Below, piece after piece: positions 1 through 8,504 of a stretch of DNA of 19,386 nucleotides. Position numbers and translations under genes: made by a program. Below the pieces are notes generated by a model. It did no database searches, was not told the DNA's origin, and saw nothing but the letters and a program-made list of their open reading frames with translations. The stretch covers positions 1-19,386 of the forward strand of contig JASCIV010000457.1 in NCBI GenBank assembly GCA_030374735.1. Direction: 5' to 3'. The number at the start of each line of letters is the position of its first letter. Position 1 is the stretch's first letter. This DNA is from Gracilaria caudata. Its lineage: Eukaryota; Rhodophyta; Florideophyceae; Gracilariales; Gracilariaceae.

Positions 1-1
1 G

Positions 2-97
2 GGGCTACCTCGTTCTGCTAGGCGAACAGTGCAAAGTTTGATTAGACAAGTGCCACAGAAGTTTTTGGCCTTCCTAAAGAGAGAAAGCTTTTTTTGA
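2..97 (+). CDS. possible C-terminal end of a coding frame entering from the left edge
   Basis: One frame is open from base 2 to a TGA at 95-97, giving about 31 residues with a basic, helix-prone character (arginine pairs, then a stretch rich in F, L and K). It enters from outside the window, so no start can be seen. The stop lies 11 bases before a short repeat that ends in a GAA microsatellite, an arrangement that would fit the end of a non-LTR retrotransposon ORF followed by a very short 3' UTR. At this length an open frame can easily occur by chance, and no motif identifies it. Confidence 0.2.
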   Translation, partial: GLPRSARRTVQSLIRQVPQKFLAFLKRESFF

Positions 98-108
98 AAG
101 CTTTACTG

Positions 109-156
109 CAGCTTAGTAATTAGAAGCTGCTGTCCACAATAAAGAAGAAGAAGAAC
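109..156 (+). repeat. 48-bp dispersed repeat, copy 1, with GAA tail
   Basis: This 48-bp segment matches 373-420 at 45 of 48 positions. It ends in AATAAAGAAGAAGAAGAAC, a simple-sequence tail of the kind found at the 3' ends of some LINEs and SINEs. No clear target-site duplication flanks this copy. It may be the native 3' end of an element lying to its left. The element family was not identified. Confidence 0.7.
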
Positions 157-203
157 TTTGATACCTCCTGCACCGAATATGACTGTCTTCGCAGTGGCGA
201 TTG

Positions 204-250
204 TATGCTTTCCAGTAGACCCTGAGAATCAGAGTCTACTGGAAAGCATA
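204..250. repeat. near-perfect hairpin, 17-bp perfect arms extending to a 22-position stem
   Basis: The arm at 204-220 is the exact reverse complement of 234-250 (17 bp). After one mismatched pair (221/233) pairing resumes for four more pairs (222-225 with 229-232), leaving a 3-base loop at 226-228. It lies between the two copies of the 48-bp repeat. It could be a small-RNA precursor, a mobile-element remnant, or a replication-generated inverted repeat. Transcription cannot be judged from sequence. Confidence 0.8.
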
Positions 251-359
251 AAAGGATGACAAAGATCCCCGTGTGAGTGCTTCCCACAAAACCGCATCGC
301 TTTGTGAAGTGTGGTGCAACTGGGTGTCGATTGAAATAAAAAGACGCAAATGCACAAGT

Positions 360-428
360 GAACCGTTTTGGACAGCTTAGTAATTAGAGGCTGTTGTCCA
401 CAATAATGAAGAAGAAGAACCATTTTGG
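360..428 (+). mobile_element. tiny retroposed element tail with 12-bp target-site duplication
   Basis: Copy 2 of the 48-bp repeat (373-420) is bracketed by GAACCGTTTTGG at 360-371 and GAACCATTTTGG at 417-428, identical at 11 of 12 positions. Direct repeats of this length around a tailed fragment are the normal footprint of target-primed reverse transcription. This would therefore be a severely 5'-truncated LINE or a SINE fragment of about 45 bp. The last four bases of the repeat unit (GAAC) fall inside the duplication, so the true element end is near 416. The parent element is not identified. Confidence 0.55.
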
Positions 429-1400
429 GTTTGTAAGACCTTAAGGGCAAATTTTCGATATCTATATGCAAAGATTGTCTTGTGTTTTCAGGAGACAGTC
501 ACTTGTTCAAGGAAACTGAAACGACCCTCTACGAGACGATTATTATGAGGAGTACAAAAAGCGAGGTCACAATATGACATTCCTCTCTATACATAAATAT
601 TCCGGCAACCAAGTCCATACGGCGCTCCTACTCAGGCTCCTGAGAGAACATGTCTGCTTAAGTACAGTCTCTTTGCTGGCTGCTACTTTCTGATGCATTG
701 GTTCTCAAAACATTATCATGATAGACTCCTTGTGATTTCTTTGCTGTCAAGGGTGCTTTAAGCTTCACGGTTAAAAGCGGCGGGATATACTTATATTCGA
801 CCAGTTCCAACTTCAAGTTGCACATAGTCATCGTATGTTGGTGTGCTTTATGCGCAAAAATATCGAGTCTTATCAGCACCCCGTTTTCGTTAATATTCAT
901 GCAAGTAATGCAACTTGTAAATGTGGAAAGTGATGAAAACATTTCGTTCCTTGAAAGCATGAAGCCATCCTCTCCAAGTCGTTAATTTTTACTCCATGGG
1001 GACAACATCTAACATGTGTCTTTCGGAATATTATAAAGCCCTGCTTCCTGTGATCTAACACAACAGGGTTGCTTTGTTTGTTGAAGTCTAATTTCGTTCG
1101 GCAAAGCATCTGCAGCCATGCAACTCTAATAATTACGGAATGCACTCAGGCGGGATGAATCATGGGCTCCCCGAGAATCCCCAGGCGGACTCTCTCAGTC
1201 TCTTTCAAATTCTATAGCAAGACTGTGGGAAGTGTACCGAATTCATGTGCATCGCTTCTTTTATTCTTCTTCTTTATAGCGGAAGTTTCATTAAATTCCG
1301 GCAGCAATAGAATTCCTACTTACTGCGGATACTTATCTTTGGTGTCTTTAATAAGAAAACACTGACAGCAAGACAAAGCGCTATCATCTGAGACACAAAA
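429..1400. other. intergenic stretch without a supported gene
   Basis: There are only short open frames on either strand, none with recognisable protein character. A 67-codon frame at 1162-1365 contains a hydrophobic run of F and L but shows no other coding signal. The last part is presumably the 5' UTR and promoter of the gene starting at 1401. I see no TATA box or other convincing promoter element. Confidence 0.5.
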
Positions 1401-3119
1401 ATGTTCTTGCGCGGGATTTGGATTCTAATTTACTTGTTCTTGGCTGCACTTCTTACGTATTCGACCCAGGGATATCCCCAGAGATTTGGAAGAAAGCAAT
1501 GGGTAAAGAGCTATGCTAAGCTCACAGGACAAATATGGTTCTCAATAACCAAAGGCAGGCGAGATGGGGCACTCTACTGCTCAGGAAAGTTAGAAGATGC
1601 CCATGGCAGTTCTGTACTCTGTTTAGATGCAAACAAAAAAGACTCTCAAGAAGAAAACGAGAACAGGTATGCGAACGGGGTGATTTGCAAGCTGAACCCA
1701 AGGAATGGAAAAGAAAAGTGGTGTGCACGAACTTGCGAAGAGGGAGTCCCCCTGCTCTCTGTTGTGACATCTGGAAAGAAAGTCGTGTATGCAGCTGGGT
1801 TAACAAATAGCAAGGATACTGTTTTGTACACTATCGAGAAGAAAAATGGAAGACAGAAAATGCAAGTACTTGTTCCGGGACAGGTGTTCAAGATGGACCA
1901 TAACCCTGATGGAATCTATGTTTGTGGCAGTGGCATAGACAAAAAAGGCAGAAGCGGGATGATGATTGCACGAATCACAGAAGAAGGAAGTATAAAGTGG
2001 CATAAGATTGTACGGGACAGGGGGCTGGATAACTGCTTGTCAACCAGCGCGTTGAAAGAGGGCTCTTCGGCATACGTGGTCGGGGTCATGAATGGTGGAT
2101 CAGACAACACAAGCATGTACGTAATGAAAATGGATAGGGAAACTGGAGAGACGGAGTGGACGAAGGAACTCACCGACAGAAACTACGTGCTTACCAGCGG
2201 TGATATCATGGCGAAAAAGGGTGTCTACGTTACAGCACTGGAGGCCGACCCAAAGGGCAAGCGTACAAACGTTGTGGTACACAAACTTGGAGAAGGAACA
2301 GGCATACTGTTGTGGTCCAAGGTCGGAAAGCATGCTGATAGAGTGCACGGTTTAAGTTTGTTTGGTAAAAGCGGTCTCGTATACGCTTCATACAACAGTA
2401 GTGGAGTACGTATTAGTTCAACTTCCCCTAGCAGTACTGATCGGTTGCTAGGAGATGCTGAACACGAGAAGGAGACATGGGTACAACCACAAGAAGCAAT
2501 CATATCGGAGGTTGTTGACACAGCGCTGGGTAGAGGACAAGCAGCAATACTTTGGCGCAATAGTGAAGGGGGCAACCTGATACAAATGGTATCGTTTGAC
2601 GGTATACGAGGGGCAGGCAGAACTGGTGGTGTAATTACGCGAGTCAAAACGAAGCTGAAGCTGGACTTGCCGACTACCGCGGAAGCAACGGTGAAGGCCG
2701 GAATCTGCGACATACTGGGCGACGCGATGCAGGGAAAGGCGCGAATTGAAAACGACGGGCTGATGGTGACGGGAACGGTGTCAAAGTTTGAAGCAGAGAT
2801 GGTCATCAGAAAGACTATGGAAGACCGAGACAACGACGGACGATCATACGTGGAGACCCGGCTAGGTATTGGTAAGCGTAGCGTGCTCCTGGAAGGAGAG
2901 TTGATGACGACAGAGGCAAGAGATGTTCACGACAGACCGACGAGAAGAGAGCGCAAGCGGGTCACGCTTTCCGGGCAGGTCAATGAAACGGGAGGAAGGA
3001 GGTCTGTGGTAGCAGAGGCGTCGGAGTCGAAGTGGTGGACCTGGTGGAAGATCCTGATTGCAGCAGTCGGGGGCATCGGGGTGATGGTGGCTATATGGCT
3101 GGTGGTGCGTCGGTTGTGA
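1401..3119 (+). CDS. secreted or type I membrane protein with beta-propeller-like repeats, family unknown
   Basis: The protein has 572 residues and starts at an ATG in context aaaaATGt. The N-terminus is a good signal peptide: an arginine at residue 4, then a hydrophobic run of about 15 residues, with likely cleavage near residue 24. Residues about 40-310 contain several blade-like repeats of the form G-x-V/I-Y-V-x-G followed by T-G-x-x-x-W, for example GIYVCGSG, AYVVGVMN, ETGETEWTKEL, GVYVTALE and GTGILLWSK. This is the pattern of PQQ-like or SBBP-type beta-propellers, but without a clear family signature. Residues about 400-475 look like a small alpha/beta domain. The C-terminus has a transmembrane helix at about 551-569, preceded by a tryptophan-rich edge (KWWTWWK) and followed by only RRL. 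Candidate N-glycosylation sites (NTS, NSS, NET) lie on the predicted lumenal or outer side. A role at the cell surface or in the secretory pathway is inference. Confidence 0.8.
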   Translation: MFLRGIWILIYLFLAALLTYSTQGYPQRFGRKQWVKSYAKLTGQIWFSITKGRRDGALYCSGKLEDAHGSSVLCLDANKKDSQEENENRYANGVICKLNPRNGKEKWCARTCEEGVPLLSVVTSGKKVVYAAGLTNSKDTVLYTIEKKNGRQKMQVLVPGQVFKMDHNPDGIYVCGSGIDKKGRSGMMIARITEEGSIKWHKIVRDRGLDNCLSTSALKEGSSAYVVGVMNGGSDNTSMYVMKMDRETGETEWTKELTDRNYVLTSGDIMAKKGVYVTALEADPKGKRTNVVVHKLGEGTGILLWSKVGKHADRVHGLSLFGKSGLVYASYNSSGVRISSTSPSSTDRLLGDAEHEKETWVQPQEAIISEVVDTALGRGQAAILWRNSEGGNLIQMVSFDGIRGAGRTGGVITRVKTKLKLDLPTTAEATVKAGICDILGDAMQGKARIENDGLMVTGTVSKFEAEMVIRKTMEDRDNDGRSYVETRLGIGKRSVLLEGELMTTEARDVHDRPTRRERKRVTLSGQVNETGGRRSVVAEASESKWWTWWKILIAAVGGIGVMVAIWLVVRRL

Positions 3120-3435
3120 GTCACACTTGTGAGGATTGAGAATATCTTGATTATCAAGACCGGGGGTATGAAGTAAACAAGTTTGGCGTTGACACACATC
3201 GAGTCGGCGCGACACATCGTGATGCGACATGAATGTCAACTGTAAGTGGAGATTCCAATTCGCGCCAGAGACAGCTCAGAGAGCTCCAAGCAGTGGCTCT
3301 GACTCTCAAAATTTAAATGGACGCATCGTCAGCGCCCGTACTTTCCAGTTCAAACCGCGGCCCCATCGCACGTCCCACTGGCGCCGCTGTTTAAATCCGC
3401 GCTTCGCCTCGCTTGGACCTCCCCTGCTTTCCGCT
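3120..3435. other. intergenic region upstream of VAP
   Basis: This is 316 bp between two same-strand genes. A 15-bp palindrome (TCTTGAT-T-ATCAAGA, 3145-3159) lies 26 bp after the upstream stop. The segment 3229-3435 is open in frame with VAP from an ATG at 3229, but its composition is arginine- and proline-rich and it precedes the conserved domain, so I treat it as 5' UTR. Confidence 0.4.
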
Positions 3436-4374
3436 ATGTCCGACGTGCAGTCCGCGCCTCCCGACTCCACGCCACCGCCGCCTCGCCTCGCCATGGATCT
3501 CGTCGACGTCGACAAACATCTGCTACGCTTCCCCGTCAGCTCGTTGCCATCCGGCGCCATCATCAGCGATACGCTTACCGTCACCAATGCCGCCACCACT
3601 CACGTCGCCTTCAAGGTCAAAACCACCAACCAGCATCGCTACATCGTCCGCCCCAACCTCGGTCTCATCCCACCCCGCGGCTCCTCCGATATCTTCATCG
3701 GACTGCAGCCGACGTCAGAACCACCGGAGCTTGGTCCGTCGCGAGACAAGTTTTTGTTGCGCGTCATCGAGGCACCAGAACTCGCCGACTCGAAGCTCCC
3801 GTCTGATTTCTGGACTATCCATGAGAAGGACCTCGCCGTCAGAGACATCAAGTTCAGGGTAGAGTTCGTGCAGCATTCACCTTCTTCCCAACCGTCGCAA
3901 CAATCGCTCCCACAGAATGAAGTCACAGAAGGCCTGCCTTCCACTGCTCCAGCCCCCCTCGCAACCTCAGCTGCCCCTCATCCGAGAGACTTGCCGCCGT
4001 CCACCAGCTCGCAACCTACACACCCCACTCACACTGGCACCCAACAAGAAGCGCTAGCCACGTCTTCCACGCAACTTCCCATCCAAAATGGCGTGCATCA
4101 GTTGATGGAAGGTAGGGACTTCGATGCTGCTATAGAGCGGGTTCGCCACTTGCAGCAGATGCTGGATGCGAAGAACCTAGAACTCGCCAGACTTAAGACA
4201 CAACTTGCGGAGACAAACGCCCAAACGCAAGCAGTGCTCGACAACGCCCCAAAGGCACCCATCTCGGCCAACAAGCTTTTGTCTGATCCTTTTGGAGGCG
4301 TTAGTATCGCGGGTATTGGTCTTATGTTGCTTCTCTTCCTTATTCTCGTTAACGTCATTCTGCGCATCTTGTGA
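3436..4374 (+). CDS. VAP-family protein (VAMP-associated, MSP domain, tail-anchored in the ER)
   Basis: VAP proteins sit in the ER membrane and recruit lipid-transfer and other proteins carrying FFAT motifs to membrane contact sites. From the chosen ATG (3436) the protein has 312 residues. The MSP domain covers about 21-146, with the diagnostic core FKVKTTNQHRYIVRPN (59-74) and the later IGLQP and DKFLLRV strands. A Pro/Ser/Thr/Gln-rich linker covers about 147-225. A coiled coil follows at about 229-269 (RVRHLQQMLDAKNLELARLK). A C-terminal transmembrane segment at about 288-312 ends the protein, as is standard for the family. Two other in-frame ATGs exist. The one at 3229 would add 69 basic residues unlike any VAP. 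The one at 3493 (gccATGg, good context) would start directly at the MSP domain, so 3493 is a real alternative. The gene converges with Nup96 on the other strand. Confidence 0.92.
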   Translation: MSDVQSAPPDSTPPPPRLAMDLVDVDKHLLRFPVSSLPSGAIISDTLTVTNAATTHVAFKVKTTNQHRYIVRPNLGLIPPRGSSDIFIGLQPTSEPPELGPSRDKFLLRVIEAPELADSKLPSDFWTIHEKDLAVRDIKFRVEFVQHSPSSQPSQQSLPQNEVTEGLPSTAPAPLATSAAPHPRDLPPSTSSQPTHPTHTGTQQEALATSSTQLPIQNGVHQLMEGRDFDAAIERVRHLQQMLDAKNLELARLKTQLAETNAQTQAVLDNAPKAPISANKLLSDPFGGVSIAGIGLMLLLFLILVNVILRIL

Positions 4375-4847
4375 CTGATACTCTACACACATCGTAACTG
4401 CCCGCCAATTTTCCATTGGCGACGTTAGTTGAACTTTCGTTGTTTTGGCAAATATGGCTTCCTCATTTGTAAGCTCAACCTTAGTCTATCACAGTACAGG
4501 GTAATCGGGCACTCAAGCACAGAATCTGCTTTTACATTACTCTGCGTTACTCGTTCTAGATGTTGCTCTTTCTAGATGTTACTCTCTAGACATCGTTCAC
4601 CCTTTCATTGATGTACAATATCACGCGCAAGCTGATTGAAGCGTTGATTGCCAAAGCGTTTTGTTTGCTATCTTTGATAGCGGGGTCTACTGTGAGAAAG
4701 AAGTTTGCCGTGACTCCTGTCCATACTGGGTACGAAGAGTAGATTCAAAACAAGGAAACGTGCAAGACCCTTGAAACATGTGCCTAGAGATGTAGGTACA
4801 CTGTAGACAGGAGTCCCTGTCCGCCTGTACGTGGTAAAATATCATTC
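4375..4847. other. convergent intergenic region between VAP and Nup96
   Basis: These 473 bp hold the 3' ends of two convergent genes. There is a small degenerate tandem repeat at 4555-4590. A 10-bp inverted pair (GACTCCTGTC at 4712-4721 and GACAGGAGTC at 4806-4815) is separated by 84 bp. No open frame of interest is seen. Confidence 0.4.
4555..4590. repeat. short degenerate tandem repeat with TCTAGATGTT units
   Basis: Two units starting TCTAGATGTT (4555 and 4571, spaced 16 bp) are followed by a third TCTAGA at 4585. The copies are partly degenerate. This is a minor local duplication with no evident function. Confidence 0.5.
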
Positions 4848-7800
4848 TTATTCCTCAACCGCTATGTACTTCCCGTATCCTGGGAATGAACCACTCAACC
4901 GCGTACTTGCAATTTGGCCTTTCTCCTCCTCAGCAGTGTACTCCGCAGTGAGTCTGGATTTCACGCTGTTACTGACAGGAAGTCGTCCTAGGTCATCAAT
5001 TACATCCGCTAGGAGCTCTTTTCTCGAGGTGATATCGACACACAACAAGACCGCTCTTTGTGCAGTTGCAATCCCGTCTGCAATGACTCGTATGCATTGT
5101 CGCTGCACATTACTTATTGCTCTTTCCTTGAATACTGCAAGTCTTTCAACCATGTGGTGCAGAACCACCACGTTAGCCTTTGGTTTCTCTTTTGATACGC
5201 CCACCACATGTTCCATGTAGTCCAAGAGGAGACCACCCCCATGAAGCCAGTTCGAGATGTGCTTTCGCCTCCCAAGTGTCCTCAGCATACTGACGCAGCA
5301 CTCATACCGAGCAAAGTCTTCTCCCACAATAACTTCCGGCATAATTGTTTTCGTAAGCAAAGAGTGAGCATTCGTGCTGCCTTCCTCAGAGTTGCACTCT
5401 AACCACAGTTTACATTCCTCCAGTGCGTCTCCTTTTTCTCTTGCCGCCAGGGCCTCAGCCTCAGCAATCCATGATGATGGCACTTTCAATACATCCAGCA
5501 AGAATGGAAGAGAAGCCATTTGTCTTAGAGACACTGGTTTTCTGACTTGAACCTTTCCGACTTCTTGATCATCATCTGCTTGCCCTATGGCATCCTCACC
5601 CTCTATTTCCATAGGCTCTGCACGAGCTCCCTCTATCATTACATCAACGACGTCACCTTTCAAATCTCGCCAATCTCGGATAAGGGCGGCTTTTAAGTTT
5701 TCAACAGGTGCACCCCCACTGCATAGTACATAAAAAGCCCAAAGTGGAAGGCCAGCGGACTGCAGCTGTGACGAAAATGCGTCTGCTAAAAGGCAAGGCG
5801 CTGCTTTCGTTGTCGCTTCTGGAATAATAGCAGACAGCACTTGATGTAGTAACCATGGGAAACGGGCGTCAAGTGGCTTGTAGTCAAACCCAAAACTGCA
5901 ATTAGAATAGACCCCAGACGTCATCGGGTATTTTCCAGTCGGATCGGCATACAACCGTAGCATATGATATGCCACGTCGAGCTCTAATTCTGAGTTTAGG
6001 TGAGGTGCCAACGTTTCTATCTCGGATTCTTTGATTGCGCCAACAGCCGCGGCAACTCGATCAGGTTGAGGTTCTTCCGAATTCCCTGCCCCGTGCACAA
6101 GCTCCATCATGAATAACCTATACCACGAAAATCCTAGATACTGCGCAACTGGGTCAACGTGACCAGCTAGAATAAGCAGTATTAATCTCTCGTTGATGTC
6201 TATTGCGGAATTCTCAGAACAATCCTCGAGAACCCTTTCCCAGACAGACAACTCGGTGCTGTTGTTTTCGAGTACGGCAGGATGTACTAAACGATATGCC
6301 ACCAGTTGGTCAACAGCATCCTCTCGTAAGTCATCTTTGGGCACCTCTAATGCTCTTGACATAAGCATGGCTAATCGCAAATGCCCCTGCTCTATTGCAA
6401 TATCAACTGCTTTCTCAACGTCACCCAAACAAAGATCAGTTACCGCACGACGCATTGGGGTAACTTCGAGGTCAGGCTCATCGAAAACGGTCCGAGCCGG
6501 ACCTTTAGCCCATTGAGAAAGTCTTTGCATAAGATTATCGATTCCGTCTACATATCCTTTCCCCGCGCTTTTGTATAACGCAAATAACAATCCAAAAACT
6601 ACGAGAGCGTGTCTGCAGTTCTCATCGCCGTGATCCCTAAGACCGTCCTCGAGGTCGTTCGTGATTTGTCGCATGGTGTCGTCGAATACGTTCGGAATGT
6701 CGAATGGCTCGTTGAGAGAGGGCCTTTGCAAAGTGGAGCTTTCAATCGAATTTTGATAGCCGTTCCATGCCGCGAATTGAGCTCGTAGCACAAGAGCAAG
6801 CACAGAACATTGTTCGGGTAACTGTGAGTGCAACGGTGTGGCTTCTATAGTAAAACAGTTTTCGTCAAAGGAATACGGTCTGTACCGGTACTTCTGATTG
6901 AAAACAAAAGTCGAATTGAATGACATTCTAGTAGAGCGACCAAGGGATAAACCGTTATCAGTAAAAACATGCTCGGATCCTGCTGAGATGGAGTCATGGA
7001 AGCTTGGAAACGCTGGGCGAGATAACGGGAGCATGTCTGAGACTACTTTCGGGGCTTCCTCGACATCTGAATCTGGTTCAACCGGTGTTCCTGCTGGGGC
7101 GTAAAAGGAATATGCATCAGATGTCGGCACATCTGACATGGACGGATCGTCCGACATTATTCCGAAAGGCTGTTGTTTGGTGTCGAATAGTGCCTCACGC
7201 ATACCGTGAAGTTTCGGGTAGTCAAAATCGCTGTCCTGCCATTGGGTTGAGGGCCTAAAAGGGTCATCGAATGGATCGCTATCAAGCTGCGGACTTGTTT
7301 TCTCGAGATTTTCTCCTTCTGACTTGATTTCTTCCTCGTCATCTGTGAGATCGACTATAATTTTGGCTGACATGCGGGGTCGCGTGGCGGGGGAGACATG
7401 CTCTTGCTGTTCTATTTGCATAGGAGATTGGTTATCTTGCTTCCATGTTATTCGCTGCGGCGTTGGGACTCGACGGCGCGCTGGTGTCTGGCCTGCCTTT
7501 CTTGTCAGCGCTCGGCGGCGGTCAACACTTTCAATACGATCTTCGTCATCTTGATGTGGTTCAGCATCTGAATCCTCGTCATCTGAATCAATGTAGCGGT
7601 AGCGCGAAAAGGAAGATACAGCGAAACCAAAGCCAGATATGGTCGAACGCTTCCTCCATGCGCCCAAGTACTGGGCACGAACGCGACCGCACCATCGCTC
7701 CGCCGATTGAGAAGAGACAGAAGGAATGTGCAACCATATATGCGCCGGTCCGTTGAGAGAGCAATCGGATGGGACGTAAATGGATGAAGGACCCCAGGAA

Positions 7801-8078
7801 ATTAAGGGGGCATCTTCTTGACGAGCAGTACGGGAGAAGAAAATGGCATGGTGACCTTGGGTGGATGTTACGTGCACAGGCATGAATACGACCAGAAACG
7901 AAGCCCGTGTGCCAAATGGAAGCAAGGTGAGGTCGAATAGACGAAAGACTGGACGATGACAGTACGCGTCGAAGTAACTATATCTTCGCCGATTGTCCCT
8001 TGTCGCGAACCCGAGCCAGCCACATTCCGACGGGAAAGCTGTGGGGAGGAAGAGATCTTGCGAAGACAGATCAACCAT
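4848..8078 (-). CDS. NUP96: nucleoporin Nup96 with a divergent N-terminal autopeptidase-like segment
   Basis: Nup96 is a helical scaffold subunit of the Y-complex (Nup107-160) of the nuclear pore. The first ATG in frame is at 8078 (the frame continues upstream to about 8114 without another ATG), giving 1,076 residues. The conserved alpha-solenoid occupies about 370-1020. It starts at a GRS motif (SLGRSTRMSF), which resembles the MGRSF...W start of the Nup96 domain. It includes LDARFPWLLHQVL, SQLQSAGLPLWAFYVL and FLLDVLKVPSSWIAEA, followed by HSLLTKTIMPEVIVGEDF, all close to family consensus. Residues 1-165 resemble the end of the Nup98 autopeptidase domain: FGFAVSSFSRYRYIDSDDED parallels the usual ...F-x-V-x-HFS-x-Y...DSDEEE, but with Ser in place of the His of HFS. 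No FG-repeat half is present, so, as in plants, Nup98 and Nup96 would be separate genes. Acidic disordered stretches cover about 166-180 and 240-360, with a SUMO-interacting-like motif. The gene diverges from the GRDP-like gene. Confidence 0.9.
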   Translation of the reverse strand: MVDLSSQDLFLPTAFPSECGWLGFATRDNRRRYSYFDAYCHRPVFRLFDLTLLPFGTRASFLVVFMPVHVTSTQGHHAIFFSRTARQEDAPLISWGPSSIYVPSDCSLNGPAHIWLHIPSVSSQSAERWCGRVRAQYLGAWRKRSTISGFGFAVSSFSRYRYIDSDDEDSDAEPHQDDEDRIESVDRRRALTRKAGQTPARRRVPTPQRITWKQDNQSPMQIEQQEHVSPATRPRMSAKIIVDLTDDEEEIKSEGENLEKTSPQLDSDPFDDPFRPSTQWQDSDFDYPKLHGMREALFDTKQQPFGIMSDDPSMSDVPTSDAYSFYAPAGTPVEPDSDVEEAPKVVSDMLPLSRPAFPSFHDSISAGSEHVFTDNGLSLGRSTRMSFNSTFVFNQKYRYRPYSFDENCFTIEATPLHSQLPEQCSVLALVLRAQFAAWNGYQNSIESSTLQRPSLNEPFDIPNVFDDTMRQITNDLEDGLRDHGDENCRHALVVFGLLFALYKSAGKGYVDGIDNLMQRLSQWAKGPARTVFDEPDLEVTPMRRAVTDLCLGDVEKAVDIAIEQGHLRLAMLMSRALEVPKDDLREDAVDQLVAYRLVHPAVLENNSTELSVWERVLEDCSENSAIDINERLILLILAGHVDPVAQYLGFSWYRLFMMELVHGAGNSEEPQPDRVAAAVGAIKESEIETLAPHLNSELELDVAYHMLRLYADPTGKYPMTSGVYSNCSFGFDYKPLDARFPWLLHQVLSAIIPEATTKAAPCLLADAFSSQLQSAGLPLWAFYVLCSGGAPVENLKAALIRDWRDLKGDVVDVMIEGARAEPMEIEGEDAIGQADDDQEVGKVQVRKPVSLRQMASLPFLLDVLKVPSSWIAEAEALAAREKGDALEECKLWLECNSEEGSTNAHSLLTKTIMPEVIVGEDFARYECCVSMLRTLGRRKHISNWLHGGGLLLDYMEHVVGVSKEKPKANVVVLHHMVERLAVFKERAISNVQRQCIRVIADGIATAQRAVLLCVDITSRKELLADVIDDLGRLPVSNSVKSRLTAEYTAEEEKGQIASTRLSGSFPGYGKYIAVEE

Positions 8079-8504
8079 CAATGGTTCGATTTGAAAATTC
8101 AGTTTCGAGTACAAAACCTGTGATCCATTTCATGAACTTCAAAACTGGATCATTGTAAGCTGCAGAATGAATGCAATGTGCCACCATGTCAGTGCCATGT
8201 CACGATGACGTATTCGTTCTCATCATCTCGCGCGCTTTCGCTCACCTGCAGGCTGCAAGATGTGGCAGACAGTCGCGTTGCTTACGCATCAAGGCCCCTT
8301 GGCATCCGTTCCACTCGAGCACCTTTATACCGTAGTACTTCTCTGATGCTCCCCCGCCCCACCCCGACCCATTTGTTGCCCGTGAGGCACCTGCCATCTG
8401 TGACAACCACAGTGTTCGTGAAGGCTGTTTTCCGTTTCTAGACCTTCATCTCTTCCCCCCGAGCGCCGCCTCTTACATTTTTTCGAGCTAACTCAAACCC
8501 AACC
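8079..8504. promoter_or_regulatory. shared divergent 5' region of Nup96 (-) and GRDP-like gene (+)
   Basis: These 426 bp must contain the 5' UTRs and promoters of both genes. Visible elements are a CRE/bZIP-like TGACGT at 8204-8209, a duplicated CCATGTCA, and a 7-bp inverted pair TGATCCA/TGGATCA at 8121-8127 and 8146-8152. There is no convincing TATA box. The right half is pyrimidine-rich up to the start at 8505. The regulatory role is inferred from gene orientation only. Confidence 0.5.

Noticed and set aside
1162..1365. 67-codon frame with a hydrophobic stretch just before the gene at 1401.
   Set aside because: The hydrophobic run comes from T-rich DNA (TTCTTCTTTAT). There is no other sign of coding, though an upstream ORF in a leader cannot be excluded.
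2225..2833. 202-codon open frame on the minus strand.
   Set aside because: It lies entirely antisense to the membrane protein gene at 1401-3119 and has low-complexity S/P/T composition without motifs.
3229..3435. In-frame N-terminal extension of VAP from the ATG at 3229.
   Set aside because: The 69 extra residues are basic and unstructured, and VAP proteins normally begin close to the MSP domain. It reads as 5' UTR.
8079..8114. Upstream extension of Nup96 beyond the ATG at 8078.
   Set aside because: The frame continues, but the codon at its upstream limit is TTG. ATG at 8078 is the first usable start.
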